A stretch of 64,000 bases of DNA from Aliivibrio_A kagoshimensis (lineage in GTDB: Bacteria; Pseudomonadota; Gammaproteobacteria; Enterobacterales; Vibrionaceae). The stretch's first letter is position 1. Every line of letters begins with the position of its first letter. The notes beneath the pieces are model-generated. The model was not told the origin of the DNA and did no database searches. It saw only the letters and a list, made by a program, of their open reading frames with translations. Positions 6,338-15,051 of the stretch are shown here, one piece after another. A program made the translations under genes and the position numbers. The stretch spans positions 1 through 64,000 of the forward strand of contig NZ_JAKJSQ010000014.1 in NCBI RefSeq assembly GCF_050337105.1. The letters are read 5' to 3'.

Positions 6338-8896
6338 GTGACTGTAAAAGCTTCAGAAAAGCATACCCCGATGATGCAACAGTATTTACGACTTAAAGCG
6401 GAAAATCCAGAAATTCTCCTTTTCTATCGTATGGGGGATTTTTATGAGCTGTTTTATGACGACGCTAAAAAAGCATCTATCCTAATGGACATCTCTCTGA
6501 CTAAGCGTGGTTCATCCGCTGGCGAACCCATTCCAATGGCAGGTATCCCCTACCACTCTGCAGAAGGGTATTTAGCCAAACTCGTACAATTAGGGGAGTC
6601 CGTTGCTATCTGTGAGCAAGTTGGCGATCCTGCAACGAGTAAAGGTCCAGTCGAGCGTAAAGTGGTTCGAATTGTGACCCCAGGTACGGTGACTGATGAA
6701 GCCCTATTGCAAGAGCGTCACGATAATTTAATTGCGGCTATTTATCACCATAATGATAAATTTGGTTACGCCACGATGGATATCTCATCGGGTCGATTTC
6801 AACTGAGTGAACCCTCCTCTTATGAAGCAATGCAGGCAGAACTTCAGCGAACCACACCCACTGAACTGCTTTTTCCTGAAGACTTTGAACCAGTACAACT
6901 GTTAGAGAATCGTCACGGTAATCGACGTCGACCTGTATGGGAGTTTGAGATTGATACCGCACGTCAGCAGTTGAATAAGCAGTTTGGTACTCGTGACTTA
7001 GTGGGTTTCGGTGTTGAAGAGTCTCAACTTGGCCTATGCGCTGCAGGCTGTTTAATTCAATATGTAAAAGATACTCAACGCACCGCGCTTCCGCACATTC
7101 GTGCCATCACTATGGATAGACAAGATAACTCGGTAATTTTAGATGCAGCTACTCGCCGTAACCTAGAGATCACTCAGAACCTCTCTGGTGGCTTTGACAA
7201 TACGTTAGCCGAAGTACTTGATAAAACGGCTACGGCAATGGGCAGCCGACTACTAAAACGTTGGTTACATCAACCGATGCGTACTCAGTTGGTATTAAAT
7301 CAACGTTTAGATGCCATTACTGAGCTCAAAGAGTTGGCCCTATACAATGAGTTGAACCCACTATTCAAGCAGATCGGAGATATCGAAAGGATATTAGCCC
7401 GACTTGCCCTACGATCTGCTCGTCCGAGAGATCTTGCGCGTCTACGCACCGCACTGCAGTCTCTACCTGAACTTAAGACGATCACCGATTCGTTAAAGCA
7501 GAGTCACTTACAACATCTTGCGCACCTCGCCGCACCGATTGATGACATCTGCTCTCTATTAGAAAAAGCGATTAAGGAGAATCCGCCTGTCGTGATACGC
7601 GATGGTGGGGTACTCGCTGATGGTTACAATGCTGAGCTTGATGAGTGGCGAGAACTGGCTGACGGTGCAAAACACTTCTTGGATCAGCTGGAAGCCGATG
7701 AGCGTGAACGTCATGGGATTGATACCCTAAAAGTGGGTTACAACAATGTTCACGGTTTTTTCATCCAAGTGAGCCGTGGTCAGAGCCACCTTGTTCCTGC
7801 TCACTATGTCCGTCGTCAAACCCTAAAAAATGCGGAACGGTATATCATTTCAGAGTTAAAAGAGCATGAAGATAAAGTTCTGCATTCAAAATCAAAATCA
7901 TTAGCTTTAGAAAAGAAGTTATGGGAACAGTTATTTGACCTACTCATGCCTTCGTTAGAACAGCTACAACATATTGCTACATCAATTTCTGAGCTGGATG
8001 TGCTGGCTAACTTAGCAGAAAGAGCTGATACGCTTAACTACTGTCGCCCGACCCTCACTACTCAAGTTGGAATATCCATTAAAAACGGTCGCCACCCTGT
8101 AGTTGAACATGTCATGAGTGACCCGTTTATTGCGAATCCCATTAAGTTACATTCCGATCGTAAAATGTTGATCATTACCGGTCCTAACATGGGGGGTAAA
8201 TCAACCTATATGCGCCAAACTGCGCTTATTGCCCTATTGGCACATGTCGGATCCTACGTGCCTGCTGAATCAGTCGATATCGGTCCTATTGATCGTATCT
8301 TTACACGTATTGGTGCTTCTGATGATTTAGCTTCAGGGCGCTCAACATTCATGGTTGAGATGACAGAGACCGCAAATATTTTACACAACGCGACACAACA
8401 CAGTTTGGTTCTTATGGATGAAATTGGCAGAGGAACCAGCACTTATGATGGTCTATCTCTAGCTTGGGCAAGTGCTGAATGGCTAGCGACAAAAGTCAAT
8501 GCCATGACCCTATTTGCCACCCATTACTTTGAACTGACCGATCTCCCTTCTATGCTTTCTGGACTGGCTAATGTTCACCTTGATGCCGTGGAGCATGGTG
8601 ATGAGATTGCCTTCATGCACGCCGTACAAGAGGGCGCGGCCAGTAAATCCTATGGCTTGGCTGTAGCAGCACTGGCGGGTGTTCCAAAGTCGGTAATAAA
8701 AAAAGCAAAACAAAAGTTACAGCAATTAGAGGTGCAAAGTACTCATGCACCAACCAGGGAGGTAAATGTCGAACATCAGTTGACACTGCTGCCTGAAGTG
8801 AGTGAAGTGGAAGAGGCCTTATCTGCCATTAATCCAGATGATCTTAGCCCGAGACAGGCGTTGGACGAGCTTTATCGACTCAAACGATTACTGTAA
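6338..8896 (+). CDS. mutS: DNA mismatch repair protein MutS
   Basis: MutS recognises mismatches and small loops and recruits MutL. The 852-residue protein has the mismatch-reading F-x-E motif (F35, E37 in the GDFYELF segment), connector, lever and clamp domains, and a C-terminal ABC ATPase with Walker A GPNMGGKST at about 615-623, the SGRSTFMVEM signature near 670, the Walker B segment LVLMDEIGRGTS and the ATHYFELT switch. The C-terminal tail ends DELYRLKRLL, the tetramerisation region. The start is GTG, with AGGA seven bases upstream. It is transcribed divergently from pncC and converges on rpoS. Confidence 0.98.
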   Translation: MTVKASEKHTPMMQQYLRLKAENPEILLFYRMGDFYELFYDDAKKASILMDISLTKRGSSAGEPIPMAGIPYHSAEGYLAKLVQLGESVAICEQVGDPATSKGPVERKVVRIVTPGTVTDEALLQERHDNLIAAIYHHNDKFGYATMDISSGRFQLSEPSSYEAMQAELQRTTPTELLFPEDFEPVQLLENRHGNRRRPVWEFEIDTARQQLNKQFGTRDLVGFGVEESQLGLCAAGCLIQYVKDTQRTALPHIRAITMDRQDNSVILDAATRRNLEITQNLSGGFDNTLAEVLDKTATAMGSRLLKRWLHQPMRTQLVLNQRLDAITELKELALYNELNPLFKQIGDIERILARLALRSARPRDLARLRTALQSLPELKTITDSLKQSHLQHLAHLAAPIDDICSLLEKAIKENPPVVIRDGGVLADGYNAELDEWRELADGAKHFLDQLEADERERHGIDTLKVGYNNVHGFFIQVSRGQSHLVPAHYVRRQTLKNAERYIISELKEHEDKVLHSKSKSLALEKKLWEQLFDLLMPSLEQLQHIATSISELDVLANLAERADTLNYCRPTLTTQVGISIKNGRHPVVEHVMSDPFIANPIKLHSDRKMLIITGPNMGGKSTYMRQTALIALLAHVGSYVPAESVDIGPIDRIFTRIGASDDLASGRSTFMVEMTETANILHNATQHSLVLMDEIGRGTSTYDGLSLAWASAEWLATKVNAMTLFATHYFELTDLPSMLSGLANVHLDAVEHGDEIAFMHAVQEGAASKSYGLAVAALAGVPKSVIKKAKQKLQQLEVQSTHAPTREVNVEHQLTLLPEVSEVEEALSAINPDDLSPRQALDELYRLKRLL

Positions 8897-8900
8897 ACAG

Positions 8901-8927
8901 AAAAAAGGCGCTCATGAGCGCCTTTTT
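8901..8927. terminator. Bidirectional terminator between mutS and rpoS
   Basis: AAAAGGCGCTCATGAGCGCCTTTT is a near-complete palindrome flanked by an A-run on the left and a T-run on the right, so it can terminate mutS on plus and rpoS on minus. Confidence 0.85.
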
Positions 8928-8946
8928 AGTGACTTAACCATTCAGG

Positions 8947-9903
8947 TTAGTCCATCATGTCAAACAGAGACTCAATACTTAACCCTTGATGGGTCAGTAC
9001 ATCACGAAGTCTACGTAACCCTTCAACTTGAATCTGACGTACACGCTCTCGCGTCAGGCCAATCTCACGACCAACCTCTTCTAAGGTTGATGCTTCATAA
9101 CCTAATAAACCAAAGCGTCTTGCTAACACTTCACGCTGTTTTGGGTTTAGCTCTTCAAGCCAGTGAACGATCGATGATTTAATATCATCATTTTGAGTAG
9201 AGGTTTCAGGATCTGAGTGCTTATCATCAGGAATGATATCTAAAAGTGCTTTTTCTGAATCGCCACCCAAAGGATTATCAACTGAGCTTACTCGCTCATT
9301 TAGACGCAGCATGCGATTGACATCTGAAACCGATTTGTCCAATTTATTTGCAATATCTTCGGCAGTCGGTTCATGATCGAGTTTTTGTGCTAATTCACGA
9401 GCAGTACGTAGATAAACGTTTAGCTCCTTTACCACATGAATGGGAAGACGTATGGTACGAGTCTGATTCATGAGTGCACGTTCAATAGTTTGACGGATCC
9501 ACCAAGTGGCATAGGTTGAGAAGCGAAAACCTCTTTCCGGGTCAAATTTTTCAACGGCTCGAATCAGGCCTAGATTTCCCTCTTCGACAAGATCAAGTAA
9601 GGCAAGACCACGGTTACTATATCGGCGAGAAATTTTAACGACCAATCGTAGATTACTCTCGATCATTCTTTTACGTGCGATTTCATCACCGCGCAGAGCT
9701 CGACGAGAATATAAGACCTCTTCTTGAGCGGTAAGCAGAGGTGAAAAACCAATCTCACCTAAGTAGAGCTGGGTAGCATCAAGTGCTTTTTGAGTTGCGG
9801 CAAACTCGGTGTTCTCTTTCTTTGCTGCAACTTTGGTTAAAGTGGGAGCTTCCTTGACTGAAGCATTAAGTTGATCAACTTTTACTGCATTCTGTTTACT
9901 CAT
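8947..9903 (-). CDS. rpoS: RNA polymerase sigma factor RpoS (sigma-38)
   Basis: RpoS directs transcription of general stress and stationary-phase genes. The 318-residue product contains region 1.2 (DATQLYLGEIGFSPLLTAQEE), region 2 with the core-binding and -10 reading stretch GLALLDLVEEGNLGLIRAVEKFDPERGFRFSTYATWWIRQ, region 3, and region 4 with the helix-turn-helix TLEEVGREIGLTRERVRQIQ. It is slightly shorter than the roughly 330-residue enterobacterial protein. GGGAGG lies seven bases before the ATG. nlpD lies upstream in the same direction; in E. coli and Vibrio an rpoS promoter lies inside nlpD, which cannot be confirmed here by eye. Confidence 0.97.
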   Translation of the reverse strand: MSKQNAVKVDQLNASVKEAPTLTKVAAKKENTEFAATQKALDATQLYLGEIGFSPLLTAQEEVLYSRRALRGDEIARKRMIESNLRLVVKISRRYSNRGLALLDLVEEGNLGLIRAVEKFDPERGFRFSTYATWWIRQTIERALMNQTRTIRLPIHVVKELNVYLRTARELAQKLDHEPTAEDIANKLDKSVSDVNRMLRLNERVSSVDNPLGGDSEKALLDIIPDDKHSDPETSTQNDDIKSSIVHWLEELNPKQREVLARRFGLLGYEASTLEEVGREIGLTRERVRQIQVEGLRRLRDVLTHQGLSIESLFDMMD

Positions 9904-9957
9904 AAACGCCTCCCCTCGGCGAATTAGTAAGACATTACCACTTAGCTATGTCATCAC

Positions 9958-10875
9958 TTAGGGTAAATAACGCTGCGGATTTACCGACTTACCCTTATAA
10001 CGAATTTCAAAATGTAATCGAACACTATCTGTACCAGAACTTCCCATCAGCGCGATCTTTTGTCCCGCTTTTATTGATTGTCCTTCCTTTACTAATAAGC
10101 GTTCGTTGTGTGCATATGCACTTAAAAAGTTTTCATTATGTTTTATAATTATTAGATTTCCATAGCCTTTTAGGGCATTTCCAGAGTAAACAACTACCCC
10201 TTTTGCAGTGGAGACAATCTGTTGGCCTCGTTGGCCGGCTATATCTATGCCTTTATTGCCTCTCTCCGCATTTGAAAATTTGGAAATCACTCGGCCTTTT
10301 GTTGGCCACAACCAGCTGTTTACTTTTGTTAACGTTGGTTGGTTATTTTTCTTAACATTTTGTTTACCTGAACCTTGAGAGTACTCCTCCGATTTTTTAT
10401 TTTCAACCTTTTTACTTTGTGATTTTTTTGCCGGCTCAGTTTTAGGACTTGCACCACGTTGGGGATTTGAATTTGAAGCACTTGATTTAGAAGGGGTTAC
10501 TACGGGTGGAATTTTAGTTATCTTAGGATCACTCGCATCCGTATGTTTGCCATTTTTACCATAGGCAGGTGCTCTATATTTAGGTTGCCATAACTCCAGC
10601 TTTTGACCTGGGTGGATCAAGTATGGGCTTTTTAAACCATTAAAGGCGATGAGATCTTTTACATCCTTATCAGTTACATAGGATATAAAATAGAGAGTAT
10701 CCCCTTTTTCAACCACATAGTAACTCCCGCGGTAGCTGCCACGTTCTGCTGAGCCATAATTGGAGTTCACACTAGAAACAGGCGCAGGATAACGAGATGT
10801 ACAGCCAACAAGAAAAATTAGAATCGCATATGCAATTAATCTAGTGACACAACGAAAGCGAGAGAACACCACCAC
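9958..10875 (-). CDS. nlpD: Lipoprotein NlpD, murein hydrolase activator
   Basis: NlpD is an outer-membrane lipoprotein that activates the cell-separation amidase AmiC. The 305-residue protein has a signal peptide ending in a lipobox LVGC near residue 25, a LysM domain (VVEKGDTLYFISYVTDKDVKDL...LIHPGQKLELW, about 54-95), a Ser/Lys/Pro-rich linker, and a C-terminal M23/LytM domain from about residue 195. The motif that binds zinc in active enzymes reads NKGIDIAG, with His replaced by Asn, so it is catalytically degenerate as expected of NlpD. Translation starts at one of three consecutive GTG codons three bases after the pcm stop; which is used is unclear. Confidence 0.93.
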   Translation of the reverse strand: MVVFSRFRCVTRLIAYAILIFLVGCTSRYPAPVSSVNSNYGSAERGSYRGSYYVVEKGDTLYFISYVTDKDVKDLIAFNGLKSPYLIHPGQKLELWQPKYRAPAYGKNGKHTDASDPKITKIPPVVTPSKSSASNSNPQRGASPKTEPAKKSQSKKVENKKSEEYSQGSGKQNVKKNNQPTLTKVNSWLWPTKGRVISKFSNAERGNKGIDIAGQRGQQIVSTAKGVVVYSGNALKGYGNLIIIKHNENFLSAYAHNERLLVKEGQSIKAGQKIALMGSSGTDSVRLHFEIRYKGKSVNPQRYLP

Positions 10876-10878
10876 CAG

Positions 10879-11502
10879 TTAAGCTAACTCACCAGATACA
10901 AGCGGTACAAAGTTCACATCTTCAATATAGTGTGATTGGTACACATCGCCAGAGCGGGTAATCCTTGTCAGTTGCTGCACATCCTCTCCAACTGGGATAA
11001 TAAGCGTTCCACCATCAGCAAGTTGTTCGAGTAGTGCTTGTGGCACAGAACTCGCTGCTGCGGTCACAATGATGGCATCAAAAGGCGCTCGACTTCTCCA
11101 CCCTAACCAGCCATCACCATGTTTGGTCGAAAGGTTATAGATATCGAGTTTTTTCAGTCGACGTTTTGCATCCCATTGCAGCGATTTTATCCGCTCAACA
11201 GAGTAAACATGATCCACTAATGAGGCCAATACTGCGGTCTGATAGCCACAACCAGTCCCAATCTCTAACACTCGACTCTGTCTATTTAAATTAAGTAGCT
11301 CGGTCATCTTAGCAACGATGTAAGGCTGAGATATGGTTTGATTACAGCCTATCGGTAACGCATTATTTCCATACGCTTGATGTGCCATCGCTTCCGAGAC
11401 AAATAGGTGACGAGGAAGTTGATAGATTATCTCCAATATTGCCTCATTGGTGATGCCATTGGTGCGCAGAAGTTGAATCAACGCATCCGCTTGTTGTGCC
11501 AT
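10879..11502 (-). CDS. pcm: Protein-L-isoaspartate O-methyltransferase
   Basis: Pcm uses SAM to methylate isoaspartyl residues in aged proteins, starting their repair. The 207-residue product carries the family signature PRHLF, the QTISQPYIVAKM substrate loop and the SAM-binding motif VLEIGTGCGYQTAVLA. The start MAQQADAL was chosen over an upstream in-frame ATG because it matches the family length (about 208) and because the surE stop TAA and this ATG share one A (TAATG), a translational coupling arrangement. It lies between surE and nlpD as in E. coli. Confidence 0.95.
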   Translation of the reverse strand: MAQQADALIQLLRTNGITNEAILEIIYQLPRHLFVSEAMAHQAYGNNALPIGCNQTISQPYIVAKMTELLNLNRQSRVLEIGTGCGYQTAVLASLVDHVYSVERIKSLQWDAKRRLKKLDIYNLSTKHGDGWLGWRSRAPFDAIIVTAAASSVPQALLEQLADGGTLIIPVGEDVQQLTRITRSGDVYQSHYIEDVNFVPLVSGELA

Positions 11503-12257
11503 TACCGTTCTGCCTCTGTTGATTGTAACCACTGCTCTACACAGAGTAACGATTCATGCGCAGTAAGATCAACCTGTAAAGGCGTTACTGAAATAAAATG
11601 ATGATCAATAGCAAAAAAATCGGTCCCTTGACCCGCATCTTGTCGCTGACCAGGAGGACCTAACCAGTAGACCTCATGCCCTCGTGGATCCAACTGCTTA
11701 ATCATATCTTCAGCATGATGCCTAGATCCAAGCCGAGTGACCTGCCAACCAGCGATCGCCTCTTCAGCACAATCAGGAATGTTAACATTCAAAATACGAT
11801 TGGTGGGTAGCACCTTCTCTTTCTGTTTATTTACTAATGTGGCCACAAATTCAGCGGCAACGTTAAAGTTCACATCACCGACCAATGAGACCGCAATTGA
11901 GGGAATCCCTAAAAAGTGTCCTTCCATTGCAGCGGCAACAGTGCCTGAATAGAGTACATCGTCACCAAGATTGGCACCGTGATTAATCCCGGCGATCACC
12001 AAATCAGGGTGATCATCTTTCATCAACTCATTCAATGCGAAATGCACACAATCAGTTGGCGTCCCTTGCACAGAATAACGATTCTTCTCAATCTCTCTAA
12101 CTCTTAATGGATTCTCTAATGTCAGTGAATTAGAGGCTCCAGAACGGTTACGATCCGGCGCAACGATAACGATTTCAGCAATGTCAGAAAGTGCGTTAGC
12201 TAGGGTATTCATTCCTTCTGCAAATATGCCGTCATCATTGCTTATTAATATTTTCAT
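11502..12257 (-). CDS. surE: 5'-nucleotidase / exopolyphosphatase SurE
   Basis: SurE is a metal-dependent phosphatase that dephosphorylates nucleoside monophosphates and short polyphosphate. The 251-residue protein begins MKILISNDDGIFAEG, where the DD pair binds the metal, then APDRNRSGASNSLT, GTPTDCVHFAL and GINHGANLGDDVLYSGTVAAAMEG, all family hallmarks. The start at the second of two nearby ATGs was chosen because AAAGGA lies five bases upstream. Its last codon overlaps the pcm start by one base, and truD lies 22 bases upstream, so truD-surE-pcm-nlpD probably form an operon. Confidence 0.96.
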   Translation of the reverse strand: MKILISNDDGIFAEGMNTLANALSDIAEIVIVAPDRNRSGASNSLTLENPLRVREIEKNRYSVQGTPTDCVHFALNELMKDDHPDLVIAGINHGANLGDDVLYSGTVAAAMEGHFLGIPSIAVSLVGDVNFNVAAEFVATLVNKQKEKVLPTNRILNVNIPDCAEEAIAGWQVTRLGSRHHAEDMIKQLDPRGHEVYWLGPPGQRQDAGQGTDFFAIDHHFISVTPLQVDLTAHESLLCVEQWLQSTEAER

Positions 12258-12279
12258 GCTCATCCTTTAGTCTTTACGG

Positions 12280-13332
12280 CTATTGCTGGTAGTGAGGCTC
12301 GACGGCTATCTGTTCAATCAATTCACGGACAATAACCGTAGCAAAGCTTCCGGCTTCTAACTCAAAAGCTAAACTAAACTCGTTTTCACCAACCGTCCAC
12401 TCAAATGCTGACGGCTTGAGCATGAGTGCACGTCGCTCATGCCTCATTCGATTTCCACGGATCAACTTCATCAAGTCGGGCTCTTGTTCTGCTGTTGCTT
12501 TCTCAAGAGCCTCAACCTCAGCTTCCGTTCCAAAGTCATTATCTCCAGCCAGAGGTCCGGTGATCTGATAGCGGCCTTGGCTGACATTGTCTTGCAACTC
12601 AGCGATATTGTCACTATTCGCCACGATCACTCGACCATTATCATCAAGCAACATGTCTCCCACTAACACACTCAATAATGAGGCTTGTTCAATTCGCTTT
12701 GAGAGTACTTGATTAAATATCCACGAACGTGCAGCAGAGAGGTAAAAACTGCGTTTGTTGTTATCTCGCGTTCTCACATTTTCTTTTCCCCAACGGCGAG
12801 CTTCGGTAACATTATTTCCGTTATGACCAAAGCGCTGCTCACCAAAATAATTAGGAACCCCATGAGCGGCAACTAACGATAGGCGTTTTTCAACCTCTTC
12901 AATATTGGTCACTTCTGTGGCTCTTAATACAAATGCATTCCCTTTAAGATCGCCAGGGCGTAATTTTTTATTGTGTCTCGTGGTGGCCAATACCTCAATA
13001 CCAGGGTGTGAAGCCACAAATTCAGACAAATCAGGTTCCGTTTGTGTCGGTAAATAGACACTTAACCATTGCTCTGTAACGGCGTGGCGATCCTTAAGCC
13101 CTGCCCAGCTCACATCACGAGATTTAACACCACACGCTTTAGCTAATTCATTCACTACATATTTAGTATTCTCACCCGTTTTACGGATCTTCACCATGAA
13201 GTGTTCACCTGACCCCGTAAACTCATAACCAAGAAGCTCTTTCACAATGAAATCTTGCGGTGATACTTTTATCTTTCCTTGGCTAAGAGGTTGCCCATTC
13301 AACCAACCAAACTCACTCATTACATCTGACAT
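12280..13332 (-). CDS. truD: tRNA pseudouridine(13) synthase TruD
   Basis: TruD makes pseudouridine 13 in several tRNAs. The 350-residue protein contains the catalytic Asp at residue 81 in the motif GLKDRHAV, the NKKLRPGDLKGNAFVLR segment and the inserted TRUD domain with NYFGEQRFGHNGNN near residues 160-175. AAAGGG lies six bases before the ATG. Length is typical. It follows ispF with a 35-base gap. Confidence 0.95.
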   Translation of the reverse strand: MSDVMSEFGWLNGQPLSQGKIKVSPQDFIVKELLGYEFTGSGEHFMVKIRKTGENTKYVVNELAKACGVKSRDVSWAGLKDRHAVTEQWLSVYLPTQTEPDLSEFVASHPGIEVLATTRHNKKLRPGDLKGNAFVLRATEVTNIEEVEKRLSLVAAHGVPNYFGEQRFGHNGNNVTEARRWGKENVRTRDNNKRSFYLSAARSWIFNQVLSKRIEQASLLSVLVGDMLLDDNGRVIVANSDNIAELQDNVSQGRYQITGPLAGDNDFGTEAEVEALEKATAEQEPDLMKLIRGNRMRHERRALMLKPSAFEWTVGENEFSLAFELEAGSFATVIVRELIEQIAVEPHYQQ

Positions 13333-13367
13333 GTTTAACCCTTTATTTACCTACGAGGATAGTGTAC

Positions 13368-13850
13368 TTACTCATGATTATGAGGAAAAATCAGAACAAC
13401 TGATTCGCAAGCTATCCCCTCTTTACGACCAGTAAAACCGAGCTTTTCAGTGGTGGTCGCTTTGACATTAACGTTTCGAATATCCGTTTGCAGATCGTCA
13501 GCTATCACTTGGCACATACTCTCAATATAGGGTGCCATTTTCGGCGCTTGCGCAATAATAGTGACATCCACATTACCGAGCACAAAACCTCTCTCTCTGA
13601 CCCTGCGATAGACATCTTTCAACAGCTCTCTGCTGTTAGCCCCTTTCCATTTATCATCAGTATCAGGGAAATGGCGACCAATATCGCCTTCAGCGATAGC
13701 GCCAAGTAGTGCATCACACACGGCATGTAGCGCAACATCACCATCGGAGTGTGCGATAAGGCCTTGCTCATAAGGAATAGCCACACCACCAATAATGATA
13801 GGACCTTGCCCGCCAAATTTATGCACATCAAAACCGTGTCCAATTCGCAT
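13368..13850 (-). CDS. ispF: 2-C-methyl-D-erythritol 2,4-cyclodiphosphate synthase
   Basis: IspF cyclises CDP-ME 2-phosphate with release of CMP in the MEP isoprenoid pathway. The 160-residue product has the metal-binding GHGFDVHKF start (Asp and His ligands), HSDGDVALHAVCDALLGA, the IGRHFPDTDD loop and the C-terminal KATTTEKLGFTGRKEGIA motif. It directly follows ispD with one base between stop and start, so the two steps of the pathway are co-expressed; ispE, which acts between them, is elsewhere. Confidence 0.97.
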   Translation of the reverse strand: MRIGHGFDVHKFGGQGPIIIGGVAIPYEQGLIAHSDGDVALHAVCDALLGAIAEGDIGRHFPDTDDKWKGANSRELLKDVYRRVRERGFVLGNVDVTIIAQAPKMAPYIESMCQVIADDLQTDIRNVNVKATTTEKLGFTGRKEGIACESVVLIFPHNHE

Positions 13851-13851
13851 G

Positions 13852-14568
13852 TTAACGTTCCTTTATATTACTACGATTTATGTAAAACTCTGCCAAAGCA
13901 AGATCTTCTGGTTGGGTGATCTTGATATTGTCGGCACGCCCTTGCACTAACAGGGGCATAACATTATTGGCTTCAAAACAGGAAGCTTCATCCGTAATAA
14001 CCTCTCCCCTGTCCCATGCAAGAGTAAGGTTGCTGATTAAACTGTCCAATGGGAACATTTGAGGGGTCAGCGCGTGCCAAAGGTTATCTCGATCCACCGT
14101 ATGGTCAATAACACTTTGTTGCGAACCATTTCCGCGCTTCATGGTATCTCTAACGGGTGTTGCTAATATAGCACCGACTGGATGTGAGCGAGCAGCAGTA
14201 ATAAGTTTATCAATATCATCATCCTGTAAGCAAGGTCTCGCTGCATCATGAACCATAACCCACTCATAACGGAGTGTTTGTTGCAGATATTTCAGAGCAC
14301 AAAGCACAGAGTCTGCTCGTTCTTTACCACCATTCACCACACTAACGCGCGGATCTCTGCTGAGTGGTAGAGCGCTAAAATAGGGATCCGTTTGAGTAAT
14401 GGCAATCACGACATGATCAATATCATTATGATTAAGCAGGCGAGTCACTGTATGCTCTAACACTGTTATACCATCAATTTTCATATACTGTTTGGGGATA
14501 TCGCTTTTCATTCGGCTGCCAATACCAGCCGCGGGTACTATGGCACAAATTTTTTGTTTATCAGACAT
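13852..14568 (-). CDS. ispD: 2-C-methyl-D-erythritol 4-phosphate cytidylyltransferase
   Basis: IspD joins CTP and MEP to give CDP-ME. The 238-residue protein shows the nucleotidyltransferase motif VPAAGIGSRMKSDIPKQY, a VMVHDAARPC metal-binding segment near residue 105 and the ATPVRDTMKR loop. An in-frame TTG two codons upstream could also start translation, but the ATG fits the family better. It is 12 bases downstream of ftsB and one base upstream of ispF. Confidence 0.96.
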   Translation of the reverse strand: MSDKQKICAIVPAAGIGSRMKSDIPKQYMKIDGITVLEHTVTRLLNHNDIDHVVIAITQTDPYFSALPLSRDPRVSVVNGGKERADSVLCALKYLQQTLRYEWVMVHDAARPCLQDDDIDKLITAARSHPVGAILATPVRDTMKRGNGSQQSVIDHTVDRDNLWHALTPQMFPLDSLISNLTLAWDRGEVITDEASCFEANNVMPLLVQGRADNIKITQPEDLALAEFYINRSNIKER

Positions 14569-14580
14569 CTTCAACGTAAC

Positions 14581-14865
14581 TCAATCCGGTTTAGAATCAC
14601 CAATGATTCGAAAAAAAGTCTCACCCTCTTTAATCATGCCTAACTCATGACGGGCCCGCTCTTCTATCGCTTCAGAACCTTTTCGTAGATCATCAATCTC
14701 TGCGTACATTTGGTCATTACGCTTCTTTAACGCATCATTTGCTTGTTTTTGAATCTCTACATCCTGCTTAGCTGATGAGTAATCTGCCATTCCGTTTTTT
14801 CCAGCCCAAAATGTGTATTGTAACCACCCAAGCAAGAAAACTAATAACAGTGCAAGTAGACGCAT
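14581..14865 (-). CDS. ftsB: Cell division protein FtsB
   Basis: FtsB is a small bitopic protein of the divisome that forms a complex with FtsL and FtsQ and activates septal peptidoglycan synthesis. The 94-residue product has one N-terminal transmembrane helix (MRLLALLLVFLLGWLQYTFW) followed by a periplasmic coiled coil rich in Lys, Glu and Gln and the conserved ERARHELGMIKEGETFFR end. The start was moved nine codons inward from the longest frame to match the family. It heads the ftsB-ispD-ispF group, downstream of eno. Confidence 0.93.
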   Translation of the reverse strand: MRLLALLLVFLLGWLQYTFWAGKNGMADYSSAKQDVEIQKQANDALKKRNDQMYAEIDDLRKGSEAIEERARHELGMIKEGETFFRIIGDSKPD

Positions 14866-14963
14866 GTAAACTCCAAAGAAGCAGAATAACAAGAGGAATA
14901 TCTCTAACCAACTATCATATCATACCCGTTTCAGCTTGTTATCTTAGCGACAGGAATTATCCC

Positions 14964-14997
14964 CATAAAAAAAACCGCCTCATGAAGAGACGGTTTT
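14964..14997 (-). terminator. Terminator of eno
   Basis: On the minus strand AAAACCGTCTC and GAGGCGGTTTT form an 11-bp stem (one G-U pair) with a 5-base loop, followed by a run of eight T. It separates pyrG-eno from ftsB. Confidence 0.85.
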
Positions 14998-15051
14998 AGC
15001 AACATTGTTCAGTTCAACTAAGGTTGAAGCAAACTCACTTATTCATATGAA

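Noticed and set aside
9958..10875. NlpD lacking LytM zinc ligands as a broken peptidase
   Set aside because: NlpD and EnvC are activators with naturally degenerate LytM sites; this is the normal state.
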